From assembly GCA_947258655.1 (NCBI GenBank), contig CAMYJD010000005.1, forward strand, positions 62,001 through 126,000: 64,000 nt of DNA, given 5' to 3'. The notes beneath the pieces are model-generated. The model did no database searches. It was not told the origin of the DNA and saw only the letters and a list, made by a program, of their open reading frames with translations. Source of the DNA: an uncultured Gammaproteobacteria bacterium. GTDB taxonomy: Bacteria; Pseudomonadota; Gammaproteobacteria; JAADHQ01. The position numbers and the translations under genes are program-made. Each line of letters begins with the position of its first letter. Position 1 is the first letter of the stretch. Positions 47,189 to 58,110 of this stretch are shown here, piece by piece.

Positions 47189-49498
47189 ATGAGTAAAAAC
47201 CTGGTCATTGTTGAATCACCGGCAAAAGCCAAAACGATCAATAAATACCTTGGCAAGGACTTCTATGTACTGGCTTCGTACGGCCATGTACGCGACCTTA
47301 TCCCGAAAGAAGGGGCAGTAGACCCCGAGCACGATTTTGCGATGAAATACCAGGTCATCGAAAAAAACCAGCGTCATGTAGATGCCATTGCCAAGGCGCT
47401 GAAAAAAGCCGACGCCCTGTATCTGGCCACTGACCCGGACCGCGAAGGTGAAGCGATCTCATGGCATCTGTATGAATTACTGAAAGAAAAAAAATTGCTT
47501 GAGGGCAAGGAAGCACATCGGGTCGTATTCCACGAAATCACCAAGCGCGCCATCAACGATGCGATGGAGCATCCGCGTGATTTGTCAATGGATATGATCA
47601 ATGCACAACAGGCGCGGCGCGCACTCGATTACCTGGTCGGCTTCAACCTGTCACCCTTATTATGGAAGAAGATACGCCGCGGTCTGTCCGCCGGGCGAGT
47701 CCAAAGTCCTGCACTGCGACTGATTGTCGAACGTGAACTGGAAATCGAAAAATTTGTCGCCAGGGAATACTGGACCGTAGAAGCGGATGTCAGCAGCAAG
47801 GGACAGAACTTTGTTGCGCGCCTGACCCATCTGAACGACAAGAAACTTACCCAGTTTGATATCAACAACAGCGAACTGGCAATGGATGCCGAACAGGCAC
47901 TGCTGAAGGCCGCGGCCGGCAAACTGGCGATTAAAAAGGTAGAGAAAAAGAAACGCAAACGCAATCCGACTGCACCGTTTATCACCTCCACGCTGCAACA
48001 GGAAGCAGCGCGTAAACTCGGTTTTACGGCACAACGCACGATGCGTACCGCGCAGCAGTTATATGAAGGTATCGATATCGGTGGCACAACCGCGGGCCTG
48101 ATCACCTATATGCGTACCGACTCGGTTAATCTCGCCCAGGAAGCTCTGGATGAGATCCGCGCCGTCATCAAGCAACGCTATGGCAGCGACAACGTCCCTG
48201 ATGAACCGCGTGTTTACAAGACCAAGTCTAAAAACGCGCAGGAGGCACATGAAGCCATTCGCCCGACCTCGGCAGAGCGCGTTCCGGAATCGATCAAGGA
48301 GCACCTCAGCAAGGATCAGTTCAAGCTCTACGACCTGATTTGGAAACGTACCGTCGCCAGCCAGATGATTCATGCCACGATCGACACCGTCGCCGCCGAC
48401 CTGACTGCTGGCGATGAAAACGTATTTCGCGCCAATGGCTCGACCATCGTCAATCCAGGCTTCATGGCGGTCTATCAGGAAAGCATGGACGACAAAAAGG
48501 ATAAGGGCGAAGATCAGCGTATGCTGCCCGAACTGCTACAGGGCGAACAGGTTGATCTGCTCAAGATCAGGCCGGAGCAGCATTTCACCGAACCGCCACC
48601 GCGCTTCACCGAAGCGAGCCTGGTCAAGGCACTGGAAGAATATGGCATTGGCCGCCCGTCGACCTATGCTTCCATTATCTCGACTTTGCAACATCGTGAA
48701 TATGTCAGGCTGGATAAAAAACGCTTTTTCCCCACCGATGTCGGTCGTGTCGTCAACAAGTTCCTGACCCAGCACTTTACCCAATATGTCGACTATGACT
48801 TCACCGCCAACCTCGAAGATGAGCTAGATGCCATCTCGCGCGGTGAAGAGGAATGGACGCCGATGATGAAAAAGTTCTGGAAACCATTCAAGAAACTGGT
48901 CGTCGAGAAGGAAAAGAGCGTCAGCCGCAAGGATGTCACCCAGGAGGCCATCGACGAGAACTGCCCTAAATGCGGCAAACAGCTGACCATCCGCCTTGGG
49001 CGTCGCGGCAGTTTCATCGGCTGCTCCGGCTTCCCGGATTGCGACTACACGCGAAATGTCGGTGATGATGCCGAGTCTGCCGAACCCGAAGTTATCGAAG
49101 GACGCAAATGCCCCGAATGCAATTCCGACCTGATCATACGCCAGGGGCGTTATGGTAAATTCATCGGTTGCAGTAGCTATCCGGACTGCAAGCATATCGA
49201 GCCACTGGAAAAACCCAAAGACACCGGCGTGCAGTGCCCGGAATGCAAGAAAGGGAATATCCTCCAACGCAAATCGCGCAACGGAAAAATATTCTACTCC
49301 TGCGAACGTTATCCAGATTGCAGTTATGCAATCTGGAACGAACCCATGGCAGAGCCCTGCCCGTTGTGCCACTGGCCAATCACGATGATCAAGACGACCA
49401 AGAAGCGTGGCACCGAGCGTGTTTGCCCGCAAAAAGACTGCAAATTTTCAGAACCCTATGAAAAGGAAGAAACTGAAGAAGCCAGTGAAAGCGATTGA
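47189..49498 (+). CDS. topA: DNA topoisomerase I
   Basis: Type IA topoisomerase that relaxes negative supercoils. The 769 aa have an N-terminal Toprim domain (LVIVESPAKAKTINKYLG, ATDPDREGEAISWHL) and the catalytic Tyr near residue 307 in GLITYMRTDSVNL. The later domain with EYGIGRPSTYASIISTL follows. Four C-terminal zinc-ribbon units come next (CPKCGKQL, CPECNSDL, CPECKKGN and CPLCHWPI at their starts). The acidic Lys/Glu tail is ordinary. It follows smg on the same strand. Confidence 0.97.
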   Translation: MSKNLVIVESPAKAKTINKYLGKDFYVLASYGHVRDLIPKEGAVDPEHDFAMKYQVIEKNQRHVDAIAKALKKADALYLATDPDREGEAISWHLYELLKEKKLLEGKEAHRVVFHEITKRAINDAMEHPRDLSMDMINAQQARRALDYLVGFNLSPLLWKKIRRGLSAGRVQSPALRLIVERELEIEKFVAREYWTVEADVSSKGQNFVARLTHLNDKKLTQFDINNSELAMDAEQALLKAAAGKLAIKKVEKKKRKRNPTAPFITSTLQQEAARKLGFTAQRTMRTAQQLYEGIDIGGTTAGLITYMRTDSVNLAQEALDEIRAVIKQRYGSDNVPDEPRVYKTKSKNAQEAHEAIRPTSAERVPESIKEHLSKDQFKLYDLIWKRTVASQMIHATIDTVAADLTAGDENVFRANGSTIVNPGFMAVYQESMDDKKDKGEDQRMLPELLQGEQVDLLKIRPEQHFTEPPPRFTEASLVKALEEYGIGRPSTYASIISTLQHREYVRLDKKRFFPTDVGRVVNKFLTQHFTQYVDYDFTANLEDELDAISRGEEEWTPMMKKFWKPFKKLVVEKEKSVSRKDVTQEAIDENCPKCGKQLTIRLGRRGSFIGCSGFPDCDYTRNVGDDAESAEPEVIEGRKCPECNSDLIIRQGRYGKFIGCSSYPDCKHIEPLEKPKDTGVQCPECKKGNILQRKSRNGKIFYSCERYPDCSYAIWNEPMAEPCPLCHWPITMIKTTKKRGTERVCPQKDCKFSEPYEKEETEEASESD

Positions 49499-49894
49499 TC
49501 CGGAAAATTCCGAACTGGCGAAAATAATGCGTATTTGCTCGAACATATGCATACACATGCGACACATTCCATAATAAAAGCTATTCACCACCAAGGCTCG
49601 GAACATGAACTTGTAGCGCTATTCAGGCATAAATCCCAAACAAAAACTGCCCGAATATTGCCTTAATCCGCTGTGAATATTAATAGTCTCAATCGATAGT
49701 TAAGGTTAATTGAGATACGATTTGCATTGACTTGCTTGTGTGACGATACATGACAGGGTTTACGAGAAAACTTCGTGTCTTCTTGCCTTCGTGGTAATAA
49801 TCCATGCACTATCAAGTCGATACTACAACAAATAACACAACGAGGTATTTAACAATGCCATTCATCGTACAGGCCAACATATGACGAGACGGTT
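49499..49894. other. gene-free region between topA and the DUF4126 gene
   Basis: 396 bp without a convincing gene. It is AT-rich around 49660-49720. At about 49766-49800 there is a stretch rich in TTCGTG / CCTTCGTGG words that resembles low-complexity repeats seen between genes in environmental bacteria. Just before the DUF4126 gene, an ATG at 49855 with a GAGG site opens a nine-codon frame ending at the ATGA overlap with another ten-codon frame. These could be leader peptides or chance. No clear terminator for topA was found. Confidence 0.4.
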
Positions 49895-50518
49895 GTGGAC
49901 ACGATTCATATAATCACTCTGGCCATGGGCGCATCCTGGGCCAGTGGTATAAACCTGTATGCAACAATTTGCATGTTGGGCTTCATGGGACTGAGCGGCA
50001 ATATTGACCTACCACCCGACCTGCAGATTCTGACTAACCCGCTGGTACTGGCCGCAGCCGGATTCATGTATGTGGTCGAATTTTTCACCGACAAGGTTCC
50101 GGGCGTGGATACACTGTGGGATACGCTGCATACCTTTATCCGCATCCCCGCCGGTGCAATGCTGGCTGCCGCCAGCGTCGGTGAACTGGGTCAAGGCGTG
50201 GAACTGGCTGCATTGCTGGTGGGAGGCGGGATTGCCGGCAGCACGCATCTGGGAAAATCCGGTTCGCGCGTATTGATCAACACCTCGCCAGAGCCGGTCA
50301 CGAACTGGACGGCATCAATAGCTGAGGACATCGCGGTAATCGGTGGACTGTGGACCGCATTGCAATACCCCTGGCTGTTCCTGGTCCTGTTTATTATTTT
50401 TACAATCCTGATGATCTGGCTGTTGCCGAAGATATGGCGTGGTATCGTTATTATATTTAGAAAAATTCGTACTCTGTTCACAGGTAGCAGCAGTGACAAC
50501 ACACCGCCACCATTATAG
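49895..50518 (+). CDS. DUF4126 membrane protein
   Basis: A 207-aa inner-membrane protein with about five helices (ASWASGINLYATICMLGFMG, VLAAAGFMYVVEFFTDKVPG, AGAMLAAASVGELGQGVELA, LFLVLFIIFTILMIWLLP). The WASGINLYATI start and the VEFFTDKVPGVDTLWD segment are typical of DUF4126. It starts with GTG. No ATG lies in frame at the right place. The function is unknown. Confidence 0.85.
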   Translation: MDTIHIITLAMGASWASGINLYATICMLGFMGLSGNIDLPPDLQILTNPLVLAAAGFMYVVEFFTDKVPGVDTLWDTLHTFIRIPAGAMLAAASVGELGQGVELAALLVGGGIAGSTHLGKSGSRVLINTSPEPVTNWTASIAEDIAVIGGLWTALQYPWLFLVLFIIFTILMIWLLPKIWRGIVIIFRKIRTLFTGSSSDNTPPPL

Positions 50519-50578
50519 CCATGCATAAATCAGATATAATGAGCGAATGAATATGCCAACACAGACCAGGACAAGTAC

Positions 50579-51133
50579 ATGACACCTTGGCAATTACGGC
50601 AAGCCGTAAAGATTGTGCGCCAGGGCGGCATCATCGCCTACCCGACCGAGGCCGTATTCGGTCTTGGCTGCGACCCGCTAGATTTCAGCGCCGTCGCAGC
50701 CATTTGTGAGCTGAAGAATCGTAGCCTGTCCAAAGGTTTGATCCTGATAGCGGCCGACATCGAACAGATAAAACCGTTTGTATCGGCGACGCGCGCGCAA
50801 CTCGACAAACTCGCGCGCAAGACAACAACACCGACGACCTGGATCATGCCGGCACACCCGCATTGTCCCGCATGGCTTAGCGGCAGCCACGATGGTATCG
50901 CCATCAGACTCATCAAGCACCCGCCGGCCCGCCGCCTGTGTGAACATCTGGGTCATCCTCTGGTTTCCACCAGTGCCAATATCAGCCATCATCCTGCCGC
51001 ACGTAAGGCGCTCGATGTACAGCGCATATTCGGTGATTCTGTCGATATGATCATACACTCAGACACCGGCGGTGGACGCACGGCCTCCGAAATCAGGGAC
51101 ATGCGCAGTAATAAAGTAGTGCGCGCTGTATAA
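50579..51133 (+). CDS. tsaC: threonylcarbamoyl-AMP synthase (Sua5/YrdC family)
   Basis: Makes threonylcarbamoyl-adenylate for the t6A37 modification of ANN-decoding tRNAs. The 184 aa are the short single-domain form: GGIIAYPTEAVFGLGCDP, ELKNRSLSKGLILIAADI, TTWIMPAHPHCPAWLSG, HDGIAIRLIKHPPARRLC and HPLVSTSANISHHPA. The substrate-binding Lys/Arg residues of the YrdC fold are present. The gene stands between unrelated genes, 60 bp after the DUF4126 gene. Confidence 0.94.
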   Translation: MTPWQLRQAVKIVRQGGIIAYPTEAVFGLGCDPLDFSAVAAICELKNRSLSKGLILIAADIEQIKPFVSATRAQLDKLARKTTTPTTWIMPAHPHCPAWLSGSHDGIAIRLIKHPPARRLCEHLGHPLVSTSANISHHPAARKALDVQRIFGDSVDMIIHSDTGGGRTASEIRDMRSNKVVRAV

Positions 51134-51280
51134 AAAAATCCGATTTTACATATACGTCCTGATCTACTGACTGTTCCGCATCCCCGTACAGCCGCCCTTT
51201 TCAGTATAAAAATATGGAATATATCTGAAAAAACGTGCTAACATTTTTAAAGGGATTAATAAAATACAATGGGGATATCG

Positions 51281-51904
51281 ATGAACAATCACACCAAACC
51301 ACTGTTACGCGCATCCAAATGGCTTGTCATTTCAACCGCACTGACCTTGTCAACACCTGCATTCAGTGAATACTATATGGCAGTCGATGCCACGTATATA
51401 GATGCCAGTACCGTGTTTGGCAATGGCACGACCGAATTCGAACTAAGCCCGGTAAGAATAAAATTCGGACATCGTTACAAAGAATTCGGTTGGGAGTTCC
51501 AGGCTCTGACACCCGCTGACGATACCGGTACATTTCCGGGCAGCGTCAATCCACACCAGTATGACCTCCTGCACGGTTTCGGCATCCAGTTAACCGTAAG
51601 CACACCAGGCAGGGGTTTCTATGGTGGCATAGGCTTCACCCAGATACGCTCGGATTATTCGGTCTTGGTGGGTGGCCAGCCGGCCGTAACTACAACCACG
51701 GACACACCATTTACAACACTCAATCTTGGCGCGCAGTATGAATTCAGCAAGAATGCACGCATCACCTTCGACTATACCTTCTATCATGGCGATATTGACT
51801 GCAACTTCTGCATATCGAATCCCAACCTTCCTGCCAATACTACAAATTCCAATCCCGACGTGCGCCTGTCTGCAGTCGCTTTGGGTCTGAGTTACTCATT
51901 CTAG
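51281..51904 (+). CDS. small outer-membrane beta-barrel protein
   Basis: A 207-aa protein with a signal peptide (ends TPAFS) and a mature part of eight or so amphipathic strands (YYMAVDATYIDAST, GWEFQALTPADDTG, GFYGGIGFTQIRSDYSV, TTLNLGAQYEFSKNARITFD), closing with LSAVALGLSYSF. That is the OmpA/OmpX-like small-barrel pattern. Start at 51281 (GGGGAT just upstream). An in-frame ATG at 51269 would add four residues. Function unknown. Confidence 0.7.
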   Translation: MNNHTKPLLRASKWLVISTALTLSTPAFSEYYMAVDATYIDASTVFGNGTTEFELSPVRIKFGHRYKEFGWEFQALTPADDTGTFPGSVNPHQYDLLHGFGIQLTVSTPGRGFYGGIGFTQIRSDYSVLVGGQPAVTTTTDTPFTTLNLGAQYEFSKNARITFDYTFYHGDIDCNFCISNPNLPANTTNSNPDVRLSAVALGLSYSF

Positions 51905-51930
51905 ATATCCGGCAGACCTCTATCGATAAT

Positions 51931-51955
51931 AATTGATGCGCCTGGCGCATCAATT
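51931..51955 (+). terminator. hairpin after the small barrel gene
   Basis: AATTGATGCG (51931-51940) and CGCATCAATT (51946-51955) form a perfect 10-bp stem around CCTGG, 27 bp after the stop codon. A T-rich stretch follows (GTAAATATTGTG). A good candidate terminator. Confidence 0.65.
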
Positions 51956-52053
51956 GTAAATATTGTGTTAAACAATGTGATATCAGTATTGGCGGCTTCT
52001 TTCAGAAAAAAAGCGGATGCTATACTTCGTCGCTGAATTTACAGGAGCACATC

Positions 52054-53070
52054 ATGAAAAATATTTTATACATGCTTGCATTAACACTGGCCTCCGTGCC
52101 TGTGCACGCAGATACCGTCACCATGAAGAACGGCGACAAATTAACAGGCACCGTCGTACGCAAAGAGGGGGACAGCCTGGTATTCAAAACAGGTTTCGCC
52201 GGCGAAATCAAATTGCAATGGACACAGATCAGCACACTCAAAACAGACAAGCCTGTTGCACTGGTACTCGATAATGACACCACCATTGAAGGCGCCAATC
52301 TTGCGCCTACCATAGCAGGCTCCGCCAGTGTCAGCACCGCGAATGTCAGTGAATCAATGAACATCGCACTGAGTTCGGTCAAATACATCAACCCTTCTAT
52401 AGAGGTCAGCGGCAAGGGGGTAAAAGTCAACGGCAGGGTCAACGCCGGCGCCAGTGTTGCCAGCGGCAATTCCGAGTCAGAGAGTTATCATCTCGATGGT
52501 GAAGTCATTATGCGGACGAAAACCAATCGCTTCACAGTTGGTGCGAATATGTACAAGGCTAGTGATGAAGTTTCCGACACCGAAGACAAGTATGCAGCGT
52601 TCCTGAAATATGACCACTTCCTGAGCGCCAAACGTTATATCTATGGCAACACCTCGTTTGCCCGTGACGAATTCAAGGACCAGAAACTTAAAAGCACGAT
52701 CGGTCTTGGTTATGGCCATCAATTCTGGGAAGCACCAAACCGCAACCTGGCCCTCGAAGCCGGCCTGACCTATGTCAATGATGACTATTTCGTGGCTGTC
52801 GACGAAAATTATCTGGCCGGTCGCTGGGCAGTTAGATTCGACCACAAATTGTATCAGGACAGAGTACAGTTCTTCCATCTGCACGAAGGCCTGCTCGATT
52901 TCAGCGACACCGAAAACCTGACTATCACGTCGCAGACCGGTTTCCGATTTCCGCTGTTCACCGGCATGAATGCAAGTATTCAGGCCAATGTGGACTGGGA
53001 CAAATCGCCACCGGCCGGGACCAAGAGCACAGACAGAAAAATATTGTTCAGTGTCGGCTATGCATGGTAG
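52054..53070 (+). CDS. DUF481 outer-membrane protein
   Basis: A 338-aa exported protein (signal peptide ends PVHA). The N-terminal part has DTVTMKNGDKLTGTVV and LKTDKPVALVLDNDTTIEG. The C-terminal DUF481 barrel holds LDGEVIMRTKTNRFTVG, FLKYDHFLSAKRYIYGNTSF and IGLGYGHQFWEAPNRNLALE, and ends in FSVGYAW. Relatives include the salt-induced YdiY of E. coli. CAGGAG lies ahead of the start. The DUF748 gene follows 32 bp later. Confidence 0.88.
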   Translation: MKNILYMLALTLASVPVHADTVTMKNGDKLTGTVVRKEGDSLVFKTGFAGEIKLQWTQISTLKTDKPVALVLDNDTTIEGANLAPTIAGSASVSTANVSESMNIALSSVKYINPSIEVSGKGVKVNGRVNAGASVASGNSESESYHLDGEVIMRTKTNRFTVGANMYKASDEVSDTEDKYAAFLKYDHFLSAKRYIYGNTSFARDEFKDQKLKSTIGLGYGHQFWEAPNRNLALEAGLTYVNDDYFVAVDENYLAGRWAVRFDHKLYQDRVQFFHLHEGLLDFSDTENLTITSQTGFRFPLFTGMNASIQANVDWDKSPPAGTKSTDRKILFSVGYAW

Positions 53071-53102
53071 CCATTCCCTGATAATTGATCAATAATGGGG
53101 GC

Positions 53103-55640
53103 ATGAGGCCCTTGTTTAAAAAAAGCTGGTTTAAAGCAGGCATAGGAATCATTATCCTGTGCCTGCTTTTTATCAGCTTTTTGCCTGTTGCGATCCGCTA
53201 CGGTATTGAGCGATGGTATCTACAACAGGACATAGACGCTATATCCATCAGGGATATTGACCTGAATTTGTTTACTGGCGAATTACACCTGAAAGAAATA
53301 ACGGCCCACAAGGACGATAATGAAGTCCTGGCATTGACAAACTCCAGTGTGGATTTTGACTGGCTACCGCTGCTTAAAAAACGTGTCTTTTTACCAAACA
53401 TAAGTATTGATGGATTAAAGGCCAGGATACAGCAACTTGAGGCCGGCGACATCCTCATTGGCGGCATCCGTTTGCCACGTGTGACAGATGAAACCGCAGG
53501 TGCGGATGAGGATGATACTACGCCCGAACCCTGGGGCTTCGGCTTGCATAACATCGGAATCAGCAATGTAGCGCTGTACCTGCAAACACCTATACAGAAA
53601 GCCGACTTCACCATTGACTCCATTCAGCTTGACAAGCTGGAAAGCTGGTCCGACACCGACACTCATGTTGATTTCAGCGGCAAGATCAACAAGGCCGTGC
53701 TCACCTCCACAGCGACATTACGTCCTTTTACCGAGCAGCCTGTCTATGAAGGCAGCATCAAACTCGAAGGACTGGACATATCCCCGCTTGCAACAAATCT
53801 GAAACAACACTTGCAAGGACTTACGGGCAAGCTCAGCCTGGACACGAATTTCAGGATAAAGCTGCACACCGACAAGGGCACAGAAATCCACAGCCAGGGG
53901 GCCCTGGGACTGCACAACCTGCTACTCAAACAGGCCGACAACAAGCTTGCATTAGACAGGCTCTACTGGCAAGGCAACACCAGCATTCAACTTCCCGCAA
54001 AACAGGGTGTAATGTCGTACCATCTGCAGGGAAAGATAGACAGTGAAAATGCTGAGTTTGGCCTGGACAAGGAATACCACTACCATCATGACAAACTGAA
54101 CTGGGAAGGCTCGATCAAATCACCTGGCAAATCCGCTTCACTCCCACAAGTCAGCGGCTCCATTCATGCCAATGGCCTCATACTGAGGCAACTTTCCAAC
54201 AATCTTGAGCTGTTTCGCAGCAGCAACATCGGCATCAACGAACTGCAAGTACTGGACAGTAACCAGATCAATACCCGGAAAATATCGTTTCAGGAGATCC
54301 GCGCACTTTACAGTCTTGCCAGCAAGGATGAAAAAAGGAATCCGGCACTGTTACAGGCAAAAGCCTTGCAGATTGAACATGCCAATTTCACAGATGGCAA
54401 TCAGCTGAAATTGGGAAGCAGCAGTCTAGAGGGCGCACTGATTTCTGTCATCAGGCAAAAGGACGGGCGTCTGCAACAGCTGGCCGCATTGCAAACCGGT
54501 TCTGCAACGGAAATCAAACCCGCAGAAAAAGATAGCGTAAAAAAGAAACCTGAACTTAATGTCATGCTCGAGGCATTCAAGGTCAGCAAGAACAGTCGAG
54601 TTAAAATCGTAGATAAATCGGTCAAACCCGCATTCAAATCTGAACTGCTGATAAAACAGGCCAGGATCAGCAATATCGATTCATCAAGGCACGACGCAGC
54701 AAGCCCGTTTACAATAAACGCCAGCCTTGATAAATACTCGTCCCTGCATTTTGATGGGGAGATATTGCCTTTCTCGGACCCACTTACGCTTAAATTCAAA
54801 GGCAAGATCGCCAATGTCAATCTTCCACCTGTTTCCAGCTATACATCCGGATTCATCGGCTACGACCTGAGGAGTGGGCAACTCAGCGCCGATCTCGATG
54901 CAAATATTGTCAAGGGCAAACTGGATATTGATAATAAAATCACATTATCCAACCTCGAGGTCAAAACAAGTGATAGCAAAAAATCTGAAAGCCTGACCAA
55001 ACAGTTGAGCATGCCATTGAACAGCGCATTATCATTATTACGGGACAAGAACAATGACATCAAATTGAGCATCCCGGTCAAAGGCGATATCAACAAACCC
55101 GACTTCGATATCAGCGATGTAATCAACAAGGCCATCGGGGTGGCAATGAAGCAGGCTTCGCTGTCCTATTTATCACATGCCCTGCAGCCTTATGGCAGCC
55201 TGATCACGCTGGCCAAGCTGGCCAAGACAGCCGCTGAATATGTCAGCCTTAACCCGATCCTGTTTAGCCCTGCATCCAGCCTGGCAGATAATACTGCCAT
55301 CGAGTACAGCACCAAGATCGCATCCCTGATGAAAGAACGTCCTGATCTCAAAATAAAACTGTGTGGTATAGCGACCGCACAGGACTCACAGGCACTGGTC
55401 CGACAAAAACAGGACAACTGGAAACAAAAGCAGCAACAGTCAACACCGGACAGCAAGGCCACACCCCCGCTATTCAGCGTTTCTGATGAAGAGTTGCTCG
55501 ATCTGGCTTTACAACGCTCGAGCACGATCAAGGATATTCTAATCAAAAATCATGGCATTAATGCATCACGCCTGTTCCAGTGCCAGCCTTCCCTGGAGCA
55601 GGACGCGGACAGCAAACCGCGGTTAGATTTACGCATTTAG
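53103..55640 (+). CDS. DUF748 (AsmA-like) envelope protein
   Basis: An 845-aa protein with one N-terminal membrane anchor (GIIILCLLFISFLPVAIRYG). A long periplasmic region follows with the AsmA-type beta repeats (ISIRDIDLNLFTGELHLKEI, FLPNISIDGLKARIQQL, ALGLHNLLLKQADNKLALDR). C-terminal parts are SVSSYTSGFIGYDLRSGQL-like and AIGVAMKQASLSYLSHALQP, the typical DUF748 segment. Relatives are thought to bridge inner and outer membranes for lipid transport (inferred). The start at 53103 (ATG) is preferred; a TTG at 53085 is in frame. It lies next to the outer-membrane DUF481 gene. Confidence 0.85.
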   Translation: MRPLFKKSWFKAGIGIIILCLLFISFLPVAIRYGIERWYLQQDIDAISIRDIDLNLFTGELHLKEITAHKDDNEVLALTNSSVDFDWLPLLKKRVFLPNISIDGLKARIQQLEAGDILIGGIRLPRVTDETAGADEDDTTPEPWGFGLHNIGISNVALYLQTPIQKADFTIDSIQLDKLESWSDTDTHVDFSGKINKAVLTSTATLRPFTEQPVYEGSIKLEGLDISPLATNLKQHLQGLTGKLSLDTNFRIKLHTDKGTEIHSQGALGLHNLLLKQADNKLALDRLYWQGNTSIQLPAKQGVMSYHLQGKIDSENAEFGLDKEYHYHHDKLNWEGSIKSPGKSASLPQVSGSIHANGLILRQLSNNLELFRSSNIGINELQVLDSNQINTRKISFQEIRALYSLASKDEKRNPALLQAKALQIEHANFTDGNQLKLGSSSLEGALISVIRQKDGRLQQLAALQTGSATEIKPAEKDSVKKKPELNVMLEAFKVSKNSRVKIVDKSVKPAFKSELLIKQARISNIDSSRHDAASPFTINASLDKYSSLHFDGEILPFSDPLTLKFKGKIANVNLPPVSSYTSGFIGYDLRSGQLSADLDANIVKGKLDIDNKITLSNLEVKTSDSKKSESLTKQLSMPLNSALSLLRDKNNDIKLSIPVKGDINKPDFDISDVINKAIGVAMKQASLSYLSHALQPYGSLITLAKLAKTAAEYVSLNPILFSPASSLADNTAIEYSTKIASLMKERPDLKIKLCGIATAQDSQALVRQKQDNWKQKQQQSTPDSKATPPLFSVSDEELLDLALQRSSTIKDILIKNHGINASRLFQCQPSLEQDADSKPRLDLRI

Positions 55641-55681
55641 ACCACCTTCATAAACAGCATTATCCTTCAATGCTGAAATAA

Positions 55682-56662
<981 letters not shown>

Positions 56663-56836
56663 ACAGCATCATAAGGTTTGCACATATCCCATCTTGGCCA
56701 CAGCCAGGATCTTATCTAATAGCCGTATAGCCCTACGTCAACAACAGCGCGGGATTAAATGATCAAATTCCACACTAACCTGCATGCTTTCCATATTACA
56801 GACTTTGTCGAAAAATTAAGCTAACCTGAGCCATAT

Positions 56837-58030
56837 ATGGATAATCTCGCCATTATCTTTCTGACCATCGGCGTTTTACTATTACTCGGTGTAGTCACGG
56901 ATTTCATCGGCCAGCGCACACGCCTGCCCAGGGTCACACTGCTGCTGGTATTCGGGATTCTAATAGGGCCATCCGGCCTGTCCCTGCTCCCCGACATAAG
57001 CAGGCAATGGTTTCCGTTTATCTCACACCTTGCCCTGGTCATGGTAGGTTTTTTGCTCGGGGAAAAACTCACCCTGAGCCGCCTGCGGGAGCATGGACAC
57101 AGTGTAATCACGATATCATTATCGGTTGTAGTGATGACGGCAGTGCTGGTCTTTTTCGGTCTGTGGCTATTGGGTTATAGCATTGAAATCGCCCTGCTAT
57201 TCGCCGCCATTGCAACGGCAACTGCCCCGGCAGCTACAGCAGACGTCGTACAGGAACTACGTGCCAAAGGCAGATTTACAGATACCTTACTGGGTATCGT
57301 CGCTATCGATGATGCATGGGGGCTAATCCTGTTCAGCCTTGTTCTCGCCGGCACGCAGATATTCCTGAGCAATAGCGCGGGTACTGATGTTTTGCTTAAT
57401 GGATTATGGGAAGTCGTCGGCGCACTGATCCTCGGCATAGTCCTGGGTGCACCAATGTCATACCTGAGCGGACGGATTCGTCCCGATGAACCGATCGCAC
57501 TGGAAGCACTCGTTGTTGTATTTATATGCGCAGGCCTGGCCCTGTGGCTGAACGTATCATATCTACTGGCTGCGATTACGATGGGCGCAGTCGTCGCAAA
57601 CCTGGCCAGGCACCACACACGCCCGTTCCATGAAATTGAAAATATAGAGCGCCCGTTTATGATCCTGTTTTTTGTCCTGGCAGGTGCATCGCTGGAAATT
57701 GCCAGCATCAACACCATCGGCTTGCTGGCCATCGCCTATATACTATTACGCATCGCCGGAAGAATTGCAGGCACCGATCTGGCATGTCGCCTGCTTCATA
57801 TCAAAAACCGCTCAGGCCGTCTTATCGGATTGGCATTGATGCCGCAGGCGGGTGTCGCCATGGGTATGGCGTTGGCAGCCAGCCACAGATTACCGCAGCT
57901 ATCGAGCACAATCCTGTCCGTCGTTGTTGCCACAACCGTTATCTTCGAACTGCTTGGCCCTATATTGACACGCTATGCACTCCTGAAGGCAGGAGAAGGT
58001 GGCGATTTGTTCACGAAAAAGAATGTCTGA
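56837..58030 (+). CDS. CPA2-type cation:proton antiporter
   Basis: A 397-aa inner-membrane transporter of the Na+/H+ or K+/H+ exchanger (CPA2/Kef) family, with about eleven helices (NLAIIFLTIGVLLLLGVVTD, ISHLALVMVGFLLGEKL, FAAIATATAPAATADVVQEL). The core includes the IVAIDDAWGLILFS segment with paired Asp residues, as expected for the ion site. No C-terminal TrkA-N/RCK domain is present, unlike KefB/C. It lies between hemF and the hydrolase fusion, with no operon partner. Confidence 0.9.
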   Translation: MDNLAIIFLTIGVLLLLGVVTDFIGQRTRLPRVTLLLVFGILIGPSGLSLLPDISRQWFPFISHLALVMVGFLLGEKLTLSRLREHGHSVITISLSVVVMTAVLVFFGLWLLGYSIEIALLFAAIATATAPAATADVVQELRAKGRFTDTLLGIVAIDDAWGLILFSLVLAGTQIFLSNSAGTDVLLNGLWEVVGALILGIVLGAPMSYLSGRIRPDEPIALEALVVVFICAGLALWLNVSYLLAAITMGAVVANLARHHTRPFHEIENIERPFMILFFVLAGASLEIASINTIGLLAIAYILLRIAGRIAGTDLACRLLHIKNRSGRLIGLALMPQAGVAMGMALAASHRLPQLSSTILSVVVATTVIFELLGPILTRYALLKAGEGGDLFTKKNV

Positions 58031-58110
58031 TATTACTTCCCGTCTTTATCAACGCATATAGATAATACTTTTCTAGCTGTTTACCGCTCCATGCACTCAT
58101 CGCTGCGCTC

